DNA from: Smittia aterrima
Taxonomy: Eukaryota > Arthropoda > Insecta > Diptera > Chironomidae
NCBI GenBank assembly: GCA_033063855.1
Contig: CP093831.1
Location: 3,782,001 to 3,846,000 of the forward strand
DNA: 64,000 bases
Direction: 5' to 3'
Shown here piece after piece: positions 47,401 through 60,800 of the stretch. A program made the translations under genes and the position numbers. Each line of letters starts with the position of its first letter. Position 1 is the first letter of the stretch. The notes below the pieces were generated by a model. It searched no databases. It was not told the origin of the DNA and worked only from the letters and a program-made list of their open reading frames with translations.

Positions 47401-50400
47401 TCACGACCAACCCATCTCTCTTTCAATTTCCTGAATTCTCCTTTGTTACAGTAACAGCCTCACGAGGACCAGCATAGTCAGCTAACTGCGAACGATAGAG
47501 AAAAACAATTTGTAGAACTCTCTGCCACAAGGCGGGTCAAAGTTGGTCGACGTTATGTGAATGAGAGATCCATTAATCTCTAAACTGATGGAAATAGTCA
47601 CGTTCTGTTATGATATCTCATACAAGCTCATTGCGTTAGATTCACGCACAGCACGAGCAATCAGAGATGCTGATAAGAGAGCCGCCACATGCTTGATGGC
47701 GTTTTAATGTGAAATCCTCGGAGAAAAATCTTTGGGGAAAATCCCAAGAATGTTTCGCACGCATTTGAGTTCTTCTACTGCCCACTACGCTTCTCGACGG
47801 CTTTAACATATCAAAAATAACAAACAATGGAACGGAGAGGGACGCGAACGATGTACTGTTTACATAAAAGCTTATCGCATAAAATGAAATTCATTATTTT
47901 CTCAAGCGACAAAACATCGGGGAAAAATTAATTTAAAAACTTTTTTCAACATTTAGAGTAATTTACGATGTTTTTAAGATGATGCTTTAAAATGTTATGT
48001 AATTTTTCTTTTTCCTTGACATCTTTCAGCTTTAATCCAAAAGCCGAAGTGAATTTAGAAGGAAAAGTTTGTTCCATTGAAGTCGAGTGTCACTAACAAG
48101 TGTCGTTGCTTAGAACTTTCTATTCACAATAGGAAGACCAGTCACTGGACTGCGATTTCTTTTTTAATTTAAAATTTTCCTTCTCACATCAAATGAAAGA
48201 TTTTTAAAGTAAATGAAAGACAAAATCTTTCCTAAAGATCAAAGATTCAATATCAAATCCTTTAAGACGTTGAAATTTGTTTCTTCGCTTTGTAGTCACG
48301 AGGAAACTTTCTCTGAAATTAGATCAATGAGTTTTCTGAAAGCAGAAAAATTCAGGAATCTCGCTTCGTAAGAAAAGGGTTTCTCCCACCTTCCTCTGAT
48401 AAATTAGACCAAATGTGTAGGTTCCTGTGAGAGAGAAAAGACCTTGAAACAAATCCGTTCTCTAACCGCTTGTTCAACTTTTTGATGTAGGATGATGTGA
48501 AAAGTTTTCAATAAAACTCTTTTTCCTGGAACGATCCCAAATTCCGGTGAGAAAATTTTCATGAAAAACATCTGAAAATCAAGAAAAAAACAAATTTTAT
48601 TCAAGACAATCTGATTTTTTTACAGTTATCATTAATTTGAGTATAAAGAGAGAATACGAGGAATATATTCATTTGAATTTTTAATTGAAAGTCGCGAACT
48701 GGAAGATTCAAAGACTTCCTTTCATGACGACATCAAACATTTCTTTTAAGTAATTTACAATTCATGAGATCCAATTTCTAGCGGGAATGTCTCTTTTTTA
48801 TGATGACAAAAATAATTCGCTTACGCGATCGTAACACCGTCACAGTTAGCAACGACGGATAAAAAAGCTTAAATTTACAATTCAAATCGGTTTCGTTAGT
48901 TCCAGTCGCAAAATTCCATTGTGAGATTTTACTGCGAGAATAACGAGCTTGAAACTCTTTTGTGTGCTAAAGGACATCATTAAAATAATGAGAGCGATTA
49001 AGATTTAACTCAGGAGGCGTTGAAGCGGCAGATTTGATGGGAAAAGTTTGTTAATGACGCTTAACTGAGTTGAAACGTTACGAGCTTCGAGTTAGATTTG
49101 GTTGTCAAATCAATAAAAAAATCTTCTTTTAAGACGCCCCAAACATCGTGACGTTAAAGAACAGCAAATGATATTAAATTATCAGCGAATCGATGACACT
49201 TGAATCATAAATTATTATCGAATCCCTTTTTTTCTATCGGAGTAACCTTTAAGGCTTACATTGCATAATCACTCCGCTGCCTAACGCGGACAAAAAGATC
49301 GCTTTGCTTATCGTTAGATAATTCATCATAATGATTCATGTGAAAGATTTTCCTGTTGGAACGACATCGAGGCAGTCGAATCGAAGTCTTTTTCACGACA
49401 ATTTATAACTTCAACCTCGACTGGCATTAATCGTTGATGTTTTGCTACCAAACGGAGGCTTTCATAGATTTTTTTCTACATTTCTGGGAACGCAGCGTGT
49501 AAATGTCGAGCGTGGCATTCCTCAAGTATTTCTCATAAGTATTTGATTAATGTCTCCTTCTTCTGACGTACGTTGCAAACATGGCACAGGGCAGTCGAGA
49601 GGAAGCCATGACCGGATGCTTATCAACATGACACAATGAAGTAGAAGAATAAACAAGAAACTTTTCTGCGACATCAGTTGTTTGTTTGTTTGATGACCTC
49701 ATGGTTTAAAAGCAAACAATGCCAAACCAAACTTTTGGGATAAAATCTTTAAGCACTCCATTTCAATTCGCAGCGGATCTTCTAAACTTAATTAAATTTA
49801 ATGACGTCGTTATGTCTTCCAGACTTCTCTGAGAAATATTTGGGATAGCGAGTGAAAAACATTAAAGTATTAAAGAGCAATCAACTTGAGAATGATTGCC
49901 CGAAGAACGTTAATTACGATATCAAATTTCTTAGGAAGATCTCAAATTTTCTTTCGATTTAAAGCTTTAAATATGTTGACGATTATGTAAAGCTCGAATT
50001 TTCAGGCACTTCTGTTGCTCAATCTGTTGAAAATTTGTGTCTGGTGGGAAATTAACAGCTACGACATGAATATTCACATAATCTCGAAATCGAGTGCGTC
50101 GTGTTTCCCCAATGACAACGAAATGAGTTGAGTTCGCATCTGGGACAGAAATCAGTCAAATTTTAATTATTTCGAAAGTGTGCGCCATTGTGAAGATTCA
50201 TCGAGAGCTTTTTTGTTAAAATTCTAATTTTTATTGAAATTGTAAAAAGCTGGCGAAAAGTTATTAATTGTCTAGTTCGAGACGGGTCTGGAAAGTTTTC
50301 CAATTACTTTTTCTTCTTATAAATTCTTTACGGAACTTTCCGACAATCTATCAGAGTTTGCTGTAACTAGACGTGGGAGCTTCAAATATTTTTCACGAGT

Positions 50401-52240
50401 TCTTTCAAGTTTATCTGATCACATTATTTTTTTTCTAGATATCTTATCTCTTTAAACTAGATTTGGCATTCTCAGAATGTCACGACGCAAATAAATAATT
50501 TGCTTACGACATGAACTTGATAAAGGTTTGACTTTTGTGGCGTTTATTAAAAGTCCAGAAAAATATGCCAACACTTTAAGGATTCCTCTTTTGGGGAAAT
50601 AATAAAGCTGCAGGATAAATCCGTTTTCGAAACGTGAGGCTATCAAACTAGTCTCGTCCGGCTGTTGCTGTGTTAACGAAGACTTGAAGCATGATCACTG
50701 TTTGGGTACAATTTATAAGAAAAATGTTTTGTTTCACAACATACGAACGTAGGTTAACGTATCACGTATAGCTTGGCATTTGTTTTATTCATCAAGTTTG
50801 TTGCTTTTTGCGCTTTCGAAATTGTGTGAGACTGAGCCAATTCCGACGACCACACAGAATGAGTTGAAGTGTGAAATGGGCGCAAAAACTTTTGCCAGAG
50901 AGGCATGAGGCTTAATGCATTTACAGCAGAACAGAGACGAGAAGAGAAAGGATAAACTTTTCATCTCGTTTGCCACTCTCGCCACAGCATTAATTAATCA
51001 ATTATACAGAAGTTCCGTTCCATCAAACTCACAAAAAAATAAACAGAAACTTCCAGATCGAAGCTCGTGTCGTGTTCACTTCAATGAAAACAAAATGTGT
51101 GTCACAAAGTTTCTTGCTCTTGCTTATTGTCGACACTTGAACGAAGAGAATTTTATCAACAACTCAACGTGCACATTGTCACGACAGAGCAAGAAATAAA
51201 AAGTTCAGTAAACAAAATGTAAGAAAACATTTCTACAAGAGCGAGCGTCGATTCCTCTGTAAATTTAATCGGAAATATTTTCCAAAGCCAAAAAGTCTTT
51301 TCCAACTTTGAGCGCAGCTTTGATTGATACTTCAAAGCACAAAAGCAGAGTTCAGACGATAAGAATTTCATTCTTGGCAATGCCGCGTTTTTATTTTTCT
51401 GTTAGCTTCTTATATTCAAGGCTCTCCTTTGTGTAGAATTTGTAATGATAACGAATGACGTTCATAAGAGGCGCCATGGAAATCAGAAATCTTTTGTGAT
51501 GTCTGTCGAATAAAAAATCGATGAGTTAAGCTTTAAGTTTAAGCAAGTTTTCTTACAAACTTTAAACGAGAGCTCACAAAAAGCTGTTTTCATCTAAAGC
51601 ATTTCATTTTCTTGAGAACAGTCGATCTGATAAAATAAATTTGTTAGTTTTATGAACAGCAACGTTTATTTTATTCTTCCCTAACATTGTTGGACAAAGA
51701 AAGTCTCTAATTCTTCCATATTTCTCAGTTTGCTTGTTAGAGTGGCAACTAATGTGAATTTGGAAATCTTCTGAACATCAATATTTTTATATGAAAATTT
51801 GTGGAGATGGCCGGTTGAGCTTACGTTTGTCGACTTATTAAATGGAAATGTTCGATTGAAGTTTTGACTAATTTAAAATTAGTAATTTCTTCAAATATTA
51901 GGATCTCATCAAATATTTCTGAAGTTGTTTTAAAGTAAAACTTTTAATCTGAAGTGGATTGCTTTGTTTCTTTTTATTGATTTATTTGCGAGATCTAGAT
52001 TACCAGGTATAATCAATTATTTATTTATTTCCCATGATTTCATTCAATTTATTTTCCCAAGATTTTAAGAAGAAAATTGTCTTCTAGAAAATATTTTTAT
52101 TTTTGATTTATCTAGATCCAAAACTTTATTTTCCAATTTGATTCTTAAATTTTAAATTCTTGTATCGACGTTCAACTTTTATTATTCAGAAAATAAAAAA
52201 TTTGATTCTCATTTTCCTAGAAAATCTACCAGTTTTTCCA
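41413..52240. other. Gene-poor 10.8 kb interval
   Basis: AT-rich sequence with only short, featureless frames on both strands (the longest about 109 codons at 47125-47454). No family signature, tRNA, transposon terminal repeat or tandem array seen. It may be intergenic or part of long introns or 5' regions of genes outside the window. Confidence 0.4.
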
Positions 52241-52589
52241 AATTCAAAACTCTGCTAAAGTGAAAGTTGGCTAAAAGTTTTTCTTCCAAGAATTTTCTTC
52301 GGAAAGCTCATTTTAAAAACATCGAACCGTTAGAGCTGTCTTTTTTGATTTTTAAAGCTTTAAGCTTTCGTAGCGATGAAACTATTTCCCGATCAAACTG
52401 AATTTCGATCAGTCAAAATGATCGGCTAAAACCTCTTAACTTAAAATACGTAGTGCTCTTCATGTTTCTATTAAATTGATATGTTTCTATTGTGTTCAGT
52501 TCTTCTTGAACATATTGAAATTTTTATCGAAAAATATAGAGCAAGTTTTGCCCTCACGAACAATTTAGTTCCAATCCTTTCGTTGAAGG

Positions 52590-54479
52590 ATGAAATGGAT
52601 TTTTCTTTATTCATTTCTAGTTGTTCTAAATATCAGTGCTGGCTATTCCAAAGAAAACTTTATTGCGATTGCTATCAAGGAATATGCAGAAAACACTTTT
52701 GTGAAAAACGGAAAAACTATTGAAATCTTCTACAACTCAAAGAACGTGAGCTTAGTTGACGATACAATTAAACTTCTCGGTGGTTTGGCTTATCGAGTTA
52801 CGCAAGTGGATGCAAAGGTCTCTTACGAATTCAACACATCAGCGATTCTCATTTTCGATAAACTTGAAAGTTTCACAAACTTGGATCAAAATACAACCAG
52901 AAATGATTTTGACAACAAAATACGTCAACTTCTCATCGTTTGTCCGAAGCTTAAAACAAAAGAGGTCTTGAGAAACTTACCAGGTGAAGATATTCGGAAT
53001 AATCAATATTTGATTGAAGAGAAGGGACAAATTTACCTGAAAGAGAGTGCTCGGTACACGCCACAAGCTTGTAATGAGACGCAACTGATCGACATAAACA
53101 GATTCTCGAAAAGGAAGTTGAAATGGACGACGACAAAATTTTCCAACGCAAAAATCGATAACTTTTATGGTTGCACGCTCAGAGTTTGTTTCTATTTGAG
53201 TAGTTTCCTTGAAAAGGAATACAGCTGGACCACAACCGAAGATGGAAAAGTTAAAAACATTCACATGGAAGGATATATCTTCAACTTGATTGAAGAACTA
53301 AGCCGTCGATTAAACTTCACACTGGAGACTTGGCTACTTGCCGCTGGTCAAACTATGTTATCTTCTCGATTTCTGAATCTCACTGACATGAAGGAATACG
53401 AGAAGTATCCATTGTGGGATTGGTCTGTAGACTTACTTCCCATTATACAAGAATTTTACAAGAAAGGGACTTTCAGTAAACCACTTTATACAGAAGTTTA
53501 CACCATCGTCGTTCCTCCAGGAGCATTCTACACTTCAGAAGAAAAGTTTATTCTGCCCTTCGATGAATTAACTTGGATTCTTCTTGCTTTTACATTTGCC
53601 ACAGCTTTCTCAGTTGTGATTGTTGTGAGACTCTCAAGATCACAATCGATCGCTGCTTTTGTCCATGGCGAGAACGTTTCAACTCCTGGATTGAATATTG
53701 TTGCTGCTTTCATGGGAATTGGACAACTTAAATTACCAACAAGAAACGTTTCAAGGATGCTGCTCATGAACTTCATCATTTTCAGCTTGATCATGAGAAC
53801 AGCTTATCAAGGAGTCTACTTCGAATTACTGACGACAAATCCACAAAAGAAACCAATCAATTCCTTGAACGAACTTGTTAAGAAGAACTTTCCTGTTTAC
53901 ACTACACTGAACGATGTAGATCGTGAATCCATTAATTTGGATGCTTTGAAGCCGTAAGTGCTGTTGACGCTTAAATATTCATTTCTTTACTTAAAATCTT
54001 TCAGGCTTGACGTCATCTCTGAGAACAAGGAAATGTCAACACAACTTATGATTCAAATTCAAAATTCATCGTTCGAGGGATCCTTGCTTCGAACTACAAT
54101 TTTTCTCGAAAAAATGAGCAAATATCAGGACACCATCAAGTTCAACTACTTGGGAATCAACATTTTGAGCTTAAACATGGCGATTGATCTACATCGATCG
54201 TTCGATCCGAAAGTTTTAGATTCAGGCTTTATAGAGAGCGGAATTCTTGAAAATTGGTCAAACCGCATAAAATATTTCGCTGAACTGAAAGTTAGGAAAG
54301 CAAAAGAATCAAAACAAATTGTTCTTACGATGGGTCATCTCTCGACTGGCTTCACCATTTGGCTTTGCGCTCTATCATTGTCGGTGATCGCATTCATTGG
54401 CGAGCTCTGCCATTCTAGGCTGAGAAGAAATTGGGTTTGTCCGACGAGATCCAACAATCAAATCTCAATTGGTGTTTGA
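52590..54479 (+). CDS. Divergent ionotropic receptor (IR), tandem copy 1
   Basis: Chemosensory ligand-gated cation channel derived from glutamate receptors. Exons 52590-53953 and 54005-54479 join over a 51-base GT-AG intron (GTAAGT / TTTCAG) to give 612 residues; the apparent stop at 53955 is inside the intron. The signal peptide is about 1-20. The N-terminal region contains Cys118 and Cys161, the first ligand-binding lobe starts near GCTLRVCFYL (194-203), and the first membrane helix is about 327-347 (LLAFTFATAFSVVIVV). The pore loop is about 366-382, the second membrane helix about 390-413 with the IR-typical MRTAYQGVYFELL, followed by the second lobe and a last helix about 568-589. There is no large amino-terminal domain as in true iGluRs or IR8a/IR25a, so it is a tuning receptor. 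Which odour or taste it serves is unknown. Confidence 0.93.
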
Positions 54480-54616
54480 ACTACATTTTTGTTTGTTTGG
54501 GTTTTTGAAAATATTTGAATGAATTAAAGAGTTTAACTTGAATGAATTTTAATGAAGACATCTCTTGATCTATTTTTTTATTCATTTTAAAAACTTCTTT
54601 GTGGAAATTTGATGAA

Positions 54617-54622
54617 AATAAA
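54617..54622 (+). terminator. Poly(A) signal of receptor copy 1
   Basis: AATAAA about 140 bases beyond the stop codon; the same element is conserved after copy 2. Confidence 0.55.
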
Positions 54623-54780
54623 AAATATTCGAGATTTTTCGTAGTTTTCGATTTTTCTTTTATTTGAAACATTATTTTTCTAACTTAAGACAAGAACAGA
54701 TGACTTAGACTTTGTATCTAACAGGATTCATAGATTAAATTCTTCAACTCGTTCTAAAGTAAAATAAATTTCGTTTTGTA

Positions 54781-55350
54781 AAAGAGAGATTAGTCTTTAA
54801 CTTGAAGTCATATTTAAAGTTTTAACTAGATTCACATTTAATTAAATATTCTGAAGAATTCAACATTAAACTAAAGCTTTAGCCTTGGGCTTTGATAACT
54901 AACTAAAACAGTTCTTAGGAATAAGCTATTTAATTATTTTTGCGATCCAGCGTTTCTAGGCTAATCTTCTGACTTCTTAAATTAAATCACATTGAAAGAG
55001 GGGATGAGAGAGCATTGGCACTGTTGAATCATCAAACTATTTAACTAAGACTTGTGCGATTCAAAATTCATTTGAGTTGAATTGTTATGCGTTTTATTTT
55101 GCAAGCAGAAGTTTCACTAATCGAACATTCCGATAAGCTTTCTTCGCTGATTGCTATCTTTCGTCTCTCACTGAATGATGTGTCCTTTGAGTTTAACGGA
55201 ACCTTTTCAACTGTAAAGATCGGTGATTTCTTTGTGTACTTCGCAGTTTGCAATGAGTCGGTTGGAAAGATTCCTCTTCTCAATCTCTAAGCATTCAACG
55301 CAAAGCACTGGCTTTTCGACTTGTCGCTGTAGGTTTAAGGAAATCTTTTG
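54781..55350. other. Spacer between the two receptor copies
   Basis: Unique AT-rich DNA between the duplicated blocks. A 67-codon open frame at 55087-55290 has no recognised similarity. No satellite units are present here, unlike after copy 2. Confidence 0.45.
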
Positions 55351-55639
55351 ATTCAAAACTCTTCAAAAGTGAAAGCTTGCTAAAGCTTTTCGTCTAAGAA
55401 TTTTCATCAGAAAGCTCATTTTAAAAACATCGAACCGTTAGAGCTGTCTTATTTGATTTTAGAGCTTTAAGCTTTCATATGAATTGATGAAACAATTTCC
55501 TATTGACTCCATTCCCAAGTCTGACGATTTAGCTTCCGCCATGTTCAGAGCTACCTTCAACATATTGAGATTTTTATCAAAAAACATAGAACAAGCTTTG
55601 CCCTCACGAACAAGTCAGTTGTAATCCTTTCGTTGAAAG

Positions 55640-57534
55640 ATGAAGTGGATTTTTCTTTATTCGTTTCTAATTGCTTTAAATATCAGTGCTAGTTATTCCA
55701 AAGAAAACTTTGTTGCGATTGCTATCAAGGAATATGCAGAAAACATTTTTGTGAAAAACGGAAAAACTATAGAAATCTTCTACAATTCGAAAAACGTGAG
55801 CTTAGTTGACGATACAATTAAACTTCTCGGTGGTTTGGCTTATCGAGTGACGCAAGTGAATGCAAACGTCTCTTACGATTTCAAAACATCAGCGATTCTC
55901 ATTTTCGATAAACTTGAAAGTTTCACAAACTTGGATCAAAACAGAACCATATATGAATTTGACAACCAAATACGTCATCTTCTCATCGTTTGTCCAAAGC
56001 TTAAAACAAAAGAGGTCTTGAGAAACTTACCACCAGGTAGAGACATTCCGAATAATCAATATTTGATTGAAGCGAAAGGACAAATTTACCTGAAAGAGAG
56101 TGTTCGGTACACGCCACAAGCTTGTAATGAGACGCAACTGATCGACATAAACAGATTCTCGAAAAGGAAGTTGAAATGGACGACGACAAAATTTTCTAAC
56201 GAGAAAATCGATAACTTTTATGGTTGCACGCTCAGAGTTTGTTTCTATTTGAGTAGTTTCCTTGAAAAGGAATTCAGCTGGACCACAACCGAAGATGGAA
56301 AAGTTAAAAACATTCACATGGAAGGATATTTGTTTAATTTGGCTGAAGAACTAAGCCGTCGATTAAACTTCACAATGGAGACTTGGCTTTTTGGTCCTGG
56401 TCCAAATAGTACTTCTTTTTCTCGATTTCTGAATCTCACTGACATGAAGGAATACGAGGAGCATCCATTGTGTGATTGGTCTGTAGACTTAGGTCCCATT
56501 ATACAAGAATTTTACACGACAGGGACTTTCAGTAAACCACTTTTTACAGAAGTCTATACCATCGTCGTTCCTCCTGGAGCATTCTACACTTCAGAAGAAA
56601 AGTTTATTCTACCCTTCGATGAATTAACTTGGATTCTTCTCGTTTTTACGTTTGCCACCGCTTTCTCAGTTGTGATTGTTGTGAGACTCTCAAGATCACA
56701 ATCGATCGCTGCTTTTGTCCAAGGCGAGAACGTTTCAACTCCTGGATTGAATATTGTTGCTGCTTTCATGGGAATTGGACAACTAAAATTACCAGCAAAA
56801 AGCATTGCCAGGATGATGCTCATAAACTTCGTCATTTTCAGCTTGATCATGAGAACAGCTTATCAAGGAGTCTACTTCGAATTACTGACGACAAATCCAC
56901 AAAAGAAACCAATCAATTCCATGAACGAACTTGTAAAGAAGAACTTTCCTGTTTACACTACACTGAATGAAGTAGATCGTGAATTCTTTAATTTGGATGC
57001 TTTGAAGCCGTAAGTGCTCTTTGTGCTTAAATATTATTTCTTTATCATAAATTTTTCAGACTTAAAGTCATCTCAGAGACCAAAGCAATGTCAAAACAAC
57101 TTTTGATTCAAATTCAAAATTCATCGTTCGAGGGATCCTTGCTTCGAACTACAATTTTTCTCGAAAAAATGACCAAATTTCAGGACACCATCAAGTTCAA
57201 CTCCTTGGGAATCAACATTTTGAGCTTAAACATCGTGATTGAATTACATCAGTCTTTTGATCCGAAAGTTGTTGAAACAGGCTTTATCGAGAGCGGAATT
57301 CTTGAAAATTGGTCAAACCGCATAAAATATTTCGCTGAACTGAAAGTTAAGAAAGCAAAAGAATCAAAACGCGTTGTTCTCACGATGGATCATCTCTCGA
57401 CTGGCTTCACAATTGGGCTTTGCGCTCTGTCAATTTCGGTGATCGCATTCATTGGCGAGCTCTGCCATTTTTGGCTGAGAAGAAATTGGGTTCGTCTGAC
57501 GAGATCCAACAATCAAATTTCAATTGTCGTTTAA
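55640..57534 (+). CDS. Divergent ionotropic receptor (IR), tandem copy 2
   Basis: Paralogue of the receptor 3 kb upstream, with about nine in ten residues the same by eye. Exons 55640-57009 and 57060-57534 flank a 50-base intron in exactly the same place and phase, giving 614 residues. Two single-residue insertions relative to copy 1 lie in LPPGRD and GPGPNS; the latter is in the extracellular lobe, where copy 1 has LLAAGQ. Signal peptide, three membrane helices, pore loop and MRTAYQGVYFELL are all conserved, and there is no stop or frameshift, so both copies look functional. Differences cluster in the extracellular parts, which would fit divergence in ligand preference; this is inference. 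Confidence 0.93.
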
Positions 57535-57658
57535 ACTACATTTGTGTTTGTGTTTTTGAAAATATTTTAGTGAAATATGAGTTTGACCCTGAATGGATTT
57601 TATTGAATTGAAGATATCTCCTGATCAAATCACGATATCTTTGTGGAAATTTGATGAA

Positions 57659-57664
57659 AATAAA
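57659..57664 (+). terminator. Poly(A) signal of receptor copy 2
   Basis: AATAAA about 125 bases past the stop, homologous to the signal after copy 1. Confidence 0.55.
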
Positions 57665-57810
57665 AAATATTTGAGATTTTTTGAAGTTTTCGATTTTTCT
57701 TTTATTCGAAACATTTTCTTTCTAACTTAAGACAAGAACAGATTACTTAGACTTTGTATCTAACAGGATTCATAGATTAAATTCTTAAGCTCTTTCTAAA
57801 GTAAAATAAA

Positions 57811-60800
57811 TTTAAAGCCTAAGTCTATAGTTGCAACTAAAATACAAAGTTTAAACTGAACGACAACCTCACAATCTGATAGATTTTCAAGTTTGAAGTA
57901 ATTTTGTTAAAAAAAAGACACTTGGAAAAAAAAATTAAAAAAAGACACTTGAAGCATGAAAATTTGAAATATTTTCAGAAGTATGTTTCCTATGTCTAAT
58001 TTTAAAGCTTAAGTCTATAGTTGCAACTAAAATACAAAGTTTAATTTGAACGACAACCTCACAATCTGATAGATTTTCAAGTTTGAAGTAATTTTGTTAA
58101 AAAAAAACACTTGGAAAAAAAATTAAAAAAAGACACTTGGAGCATGAAAATTTGAAATATTTCGAGAAGTATGCTTCCTATGTCTAATTTTAAAACTTAA
58201 GTCTATAGTTGCAACTAAAATACAAAGTTTAATTTGAACGACAACCTCACAATCTGATAGATTTTCAAGTTTGAAGTAATTTTGTTAAAAAAAGACACTT
58301 GGAAAAAAAAATTAAAAAAAGACACTTGGAGCATGAAAATTTGAAATATTTCCAGAAGTATGCTTCCTATGTCTAATTTTAAAGCTTAAGTCTATAGTTG
58401 CAACTAAAATACAAAGTTTAATTTGAACGACAACCTCACAATCTGATAGATTTTCAAGTTTGAAGTAATTTTGTTAAAAAAAGACACTTGGAAAAAAAAA
58501 TTAAAAAAAGACACTTGGAGCATGAAAATTTGAAATATTTTCAGAAGTATGCTTCCTATGTCTAATTTTAAAGCTTAAGTCTATAGTTGCAACTAAAATA
58601 CAAAGTTTAATTTGAACGACAACCTCACAATCTGATAGATTTTCAAGTTTGAAGTAATTTTGTTAAAAAAAAGACACTTGGAAAAAAAAATTAAAAAAAG
58701 ACACTTGGAGCATGAAAATTTGAAATATTTTCAGAAGTATGTTTCCTATGTCTAATTTTAAAGCTTAAGTCTATAGTTGCAACTAAAATACAAAGTTTAA
58801 TTTGAACGACAACCTCACAATCTGATAGATTTTCAAGTTTGAAGTAATTTTGTTAAAAAAAGACACTTGGAAAAAAAAATTAAAAAAAGACACTTGGAGC
58901 ATGAAAATTTGAAATATTTCCAGAAGTATGCTTCCTATGTCTAATTTTAAAGCTTAAGTCTATAGTTGCAACTAAAATACAAAGTTTAATTTGAACGACA
59001 ACCTCACAATCTGATAGATTTTCAAGTTTGAAGTAATTTTGTTAAAAAAAAGACACTTGGAAAAAAAAATTAAAAAAAGACACTTGGAGCATGAAAATTT
59101 GAAATATTTTCAGAAGTATGCTTCCTATGTCTAATTTTAAAGCTTAAGTCTATAGTTGCAACTAAAATACAAAGTTTAATTTGAACGACAACCTCACAAT
59201 CTGATAGATTTTCAAGTTTGAAGTAATTTTGTTAAAAAAAAGACACTTGAAGCATGAAAATTTGAAATATTTTCAGAAGTATGTTTCCTATGTCTAATTT
59301 TAAAGCTTAAGTCTATAGTTGCAACTAAAATACAAAGTTTAATTTGAACGACAACCTCACAATCTGATAGATTTTCAAGTTTGAAGTAATTTTGTTTAAA
59401 AAAAGACACTTGGAAAAAAAAATTAAAAAAAGACACTTGAAGCATGAAAATTTGAAATATTTTCAGAAGTATGTTTCCTATGTCTAATTTTAAAGCTTAA
59501 GTCTATAGTTGCAACTAAAATACAAAGTTTAATTTGAACGACAACCTCACAATCTGATAGATTTTCAAGTTTGAAGTAATTTTGTTAAAAAAAGACACTT
59601 GGAAAAAAAAATTAAAAAAAGACACTTGAAGCATGAAAATTTGAAATATTTCCAGAAGTATGTTTCCTATGTCTAATTTTAAAGCTTAAGTCTATAGTTG
59701 CAACTAAAATACAAAGTTTAATTTGAACGACAACCTCACAATCTGATAGATTTTCAAGTTTGAAGTAATTTTGTTAAAAAAAAGACACTTGGAAAAAAAA
59801 ATTAAAAAAAGACACTTGAAGCATGAAAATTTGAAATATTTTCAGAAGTATGTTTCCTATGTCTAATTTTAAAGCTTAAGTCTATAGTTGCAACTAAAAT
59901 ACAAAGTTTAATTTGAACGACAACCTCACAATCTGATAGATTTTCAAGTTTGAAGTAATTTTGTTAAAAAAAAGACACTTGGAAAAAAAATTAAAAAAAG
60001 ACACTTGGAGCATGAAAATTTGAAATATTTTCAGAAGTATGTTTCCTATGTCTAATTTTAAAGCTTAAGTCTATAGTTGCAACTAAAATACAAAGTTTAA
60101 TTTGAACGACAACCTCACAATCTGATAGATTTTCAAGTTTGAAGTAATTTTGTTAAAAAAAAGACACTTGGAAAAAAAAATTAAAAAAAGACACTTGAAG
60201 CATGAAAATTTGAAATATTTTCAGAAGTATGTTTCCTATGTCTAATTTTAAAGCTTAAGTCTATAGTTGCAACTAAAATACAAAGTTTAATTTGAACGAC
60301 AACCTCACAATCTGATAGATTTTCAAGTTTGAAGTAATTTTGTTAAAAAAAAGACACTTGGAAAAAAAAATTAAAAAAAGACACTTGAAGCATGAAAATT
60401 TGAAATATTTTCAGAAGTATGTTTCCTATGTCTAATTTTAAAGCTTAAGTCTATAGTTGCAACTAAAATACAAAGTTTAATTTGAACGACAACCTCACAA
60501 TCTGATAGATTTTCAAGTTTGAAGTAATTTTGTTAAAAAAAAGACACTTGGAAAAAAAAATTAAAAAAAGACACTTGAAGCATGAAAATTTGAAATATTT
60601 TCAGAAGTATGTTTCCTATGTCTAATTTTAAAGCTTAAGTCTATAGTTGCAACTAAAATACAAAGTTTAATTTGAACGACAACCTCACAATCTGATAGAT
60701 TTTCAAGTTTGAAGTAATTTTGTTAAAAAAAAGACACTTGGAAAAAAAAATTAAAAAAAGACACTTGAAGCATGAAAATTTGAAATATTTTCAGAAGTAT

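Larger units (their letters stand above)
52241..54780 (+). repeat. Segmental tandem duplication, copy 1
   Basis: This segment, from the AAAACTCT stretch about 350 bases upstream of the first receptor to the CTAACAGGATTCATAG stretch downstream of it, is repeated at 55351-57815 with about 3.05 kb offset. Non-coding flanks are still alignable by eye, so the duplication is fairly young. Confidence 0.85.
55351..57815 (+). repeat. Segmental tandem duplication, copy 2
   Basis: Second copy of the block at 52241-54780, including the shared upstream stretch AACATCGAACCGTTAGAGC and the downstream poly(A) region. Homology ends where the satellite array starts. Confidence 0.85.

Noticed and set aside
47125..47454. 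109-codon plus-strand frame with a hydrophobic segment
   Set aside because: No homologous family recognised, no signal of codon bias, promoter or poly(A) context; likely chance.
52481..52723. 80-codon frame overlapping the start of receptor copy 1
   Set aside because: Different frame; no counterpart upstream of copy 2, whereas the signal-peptide start at 52590 is conserved in both.
53955..53957. In-frame stop suggesting receptor copy 1 is truncated
   Set aside because: It overlaps a GTAAGT donor; splicing to 54005 restores the frame and adds the last membrane helix. Same situation in copy 2.
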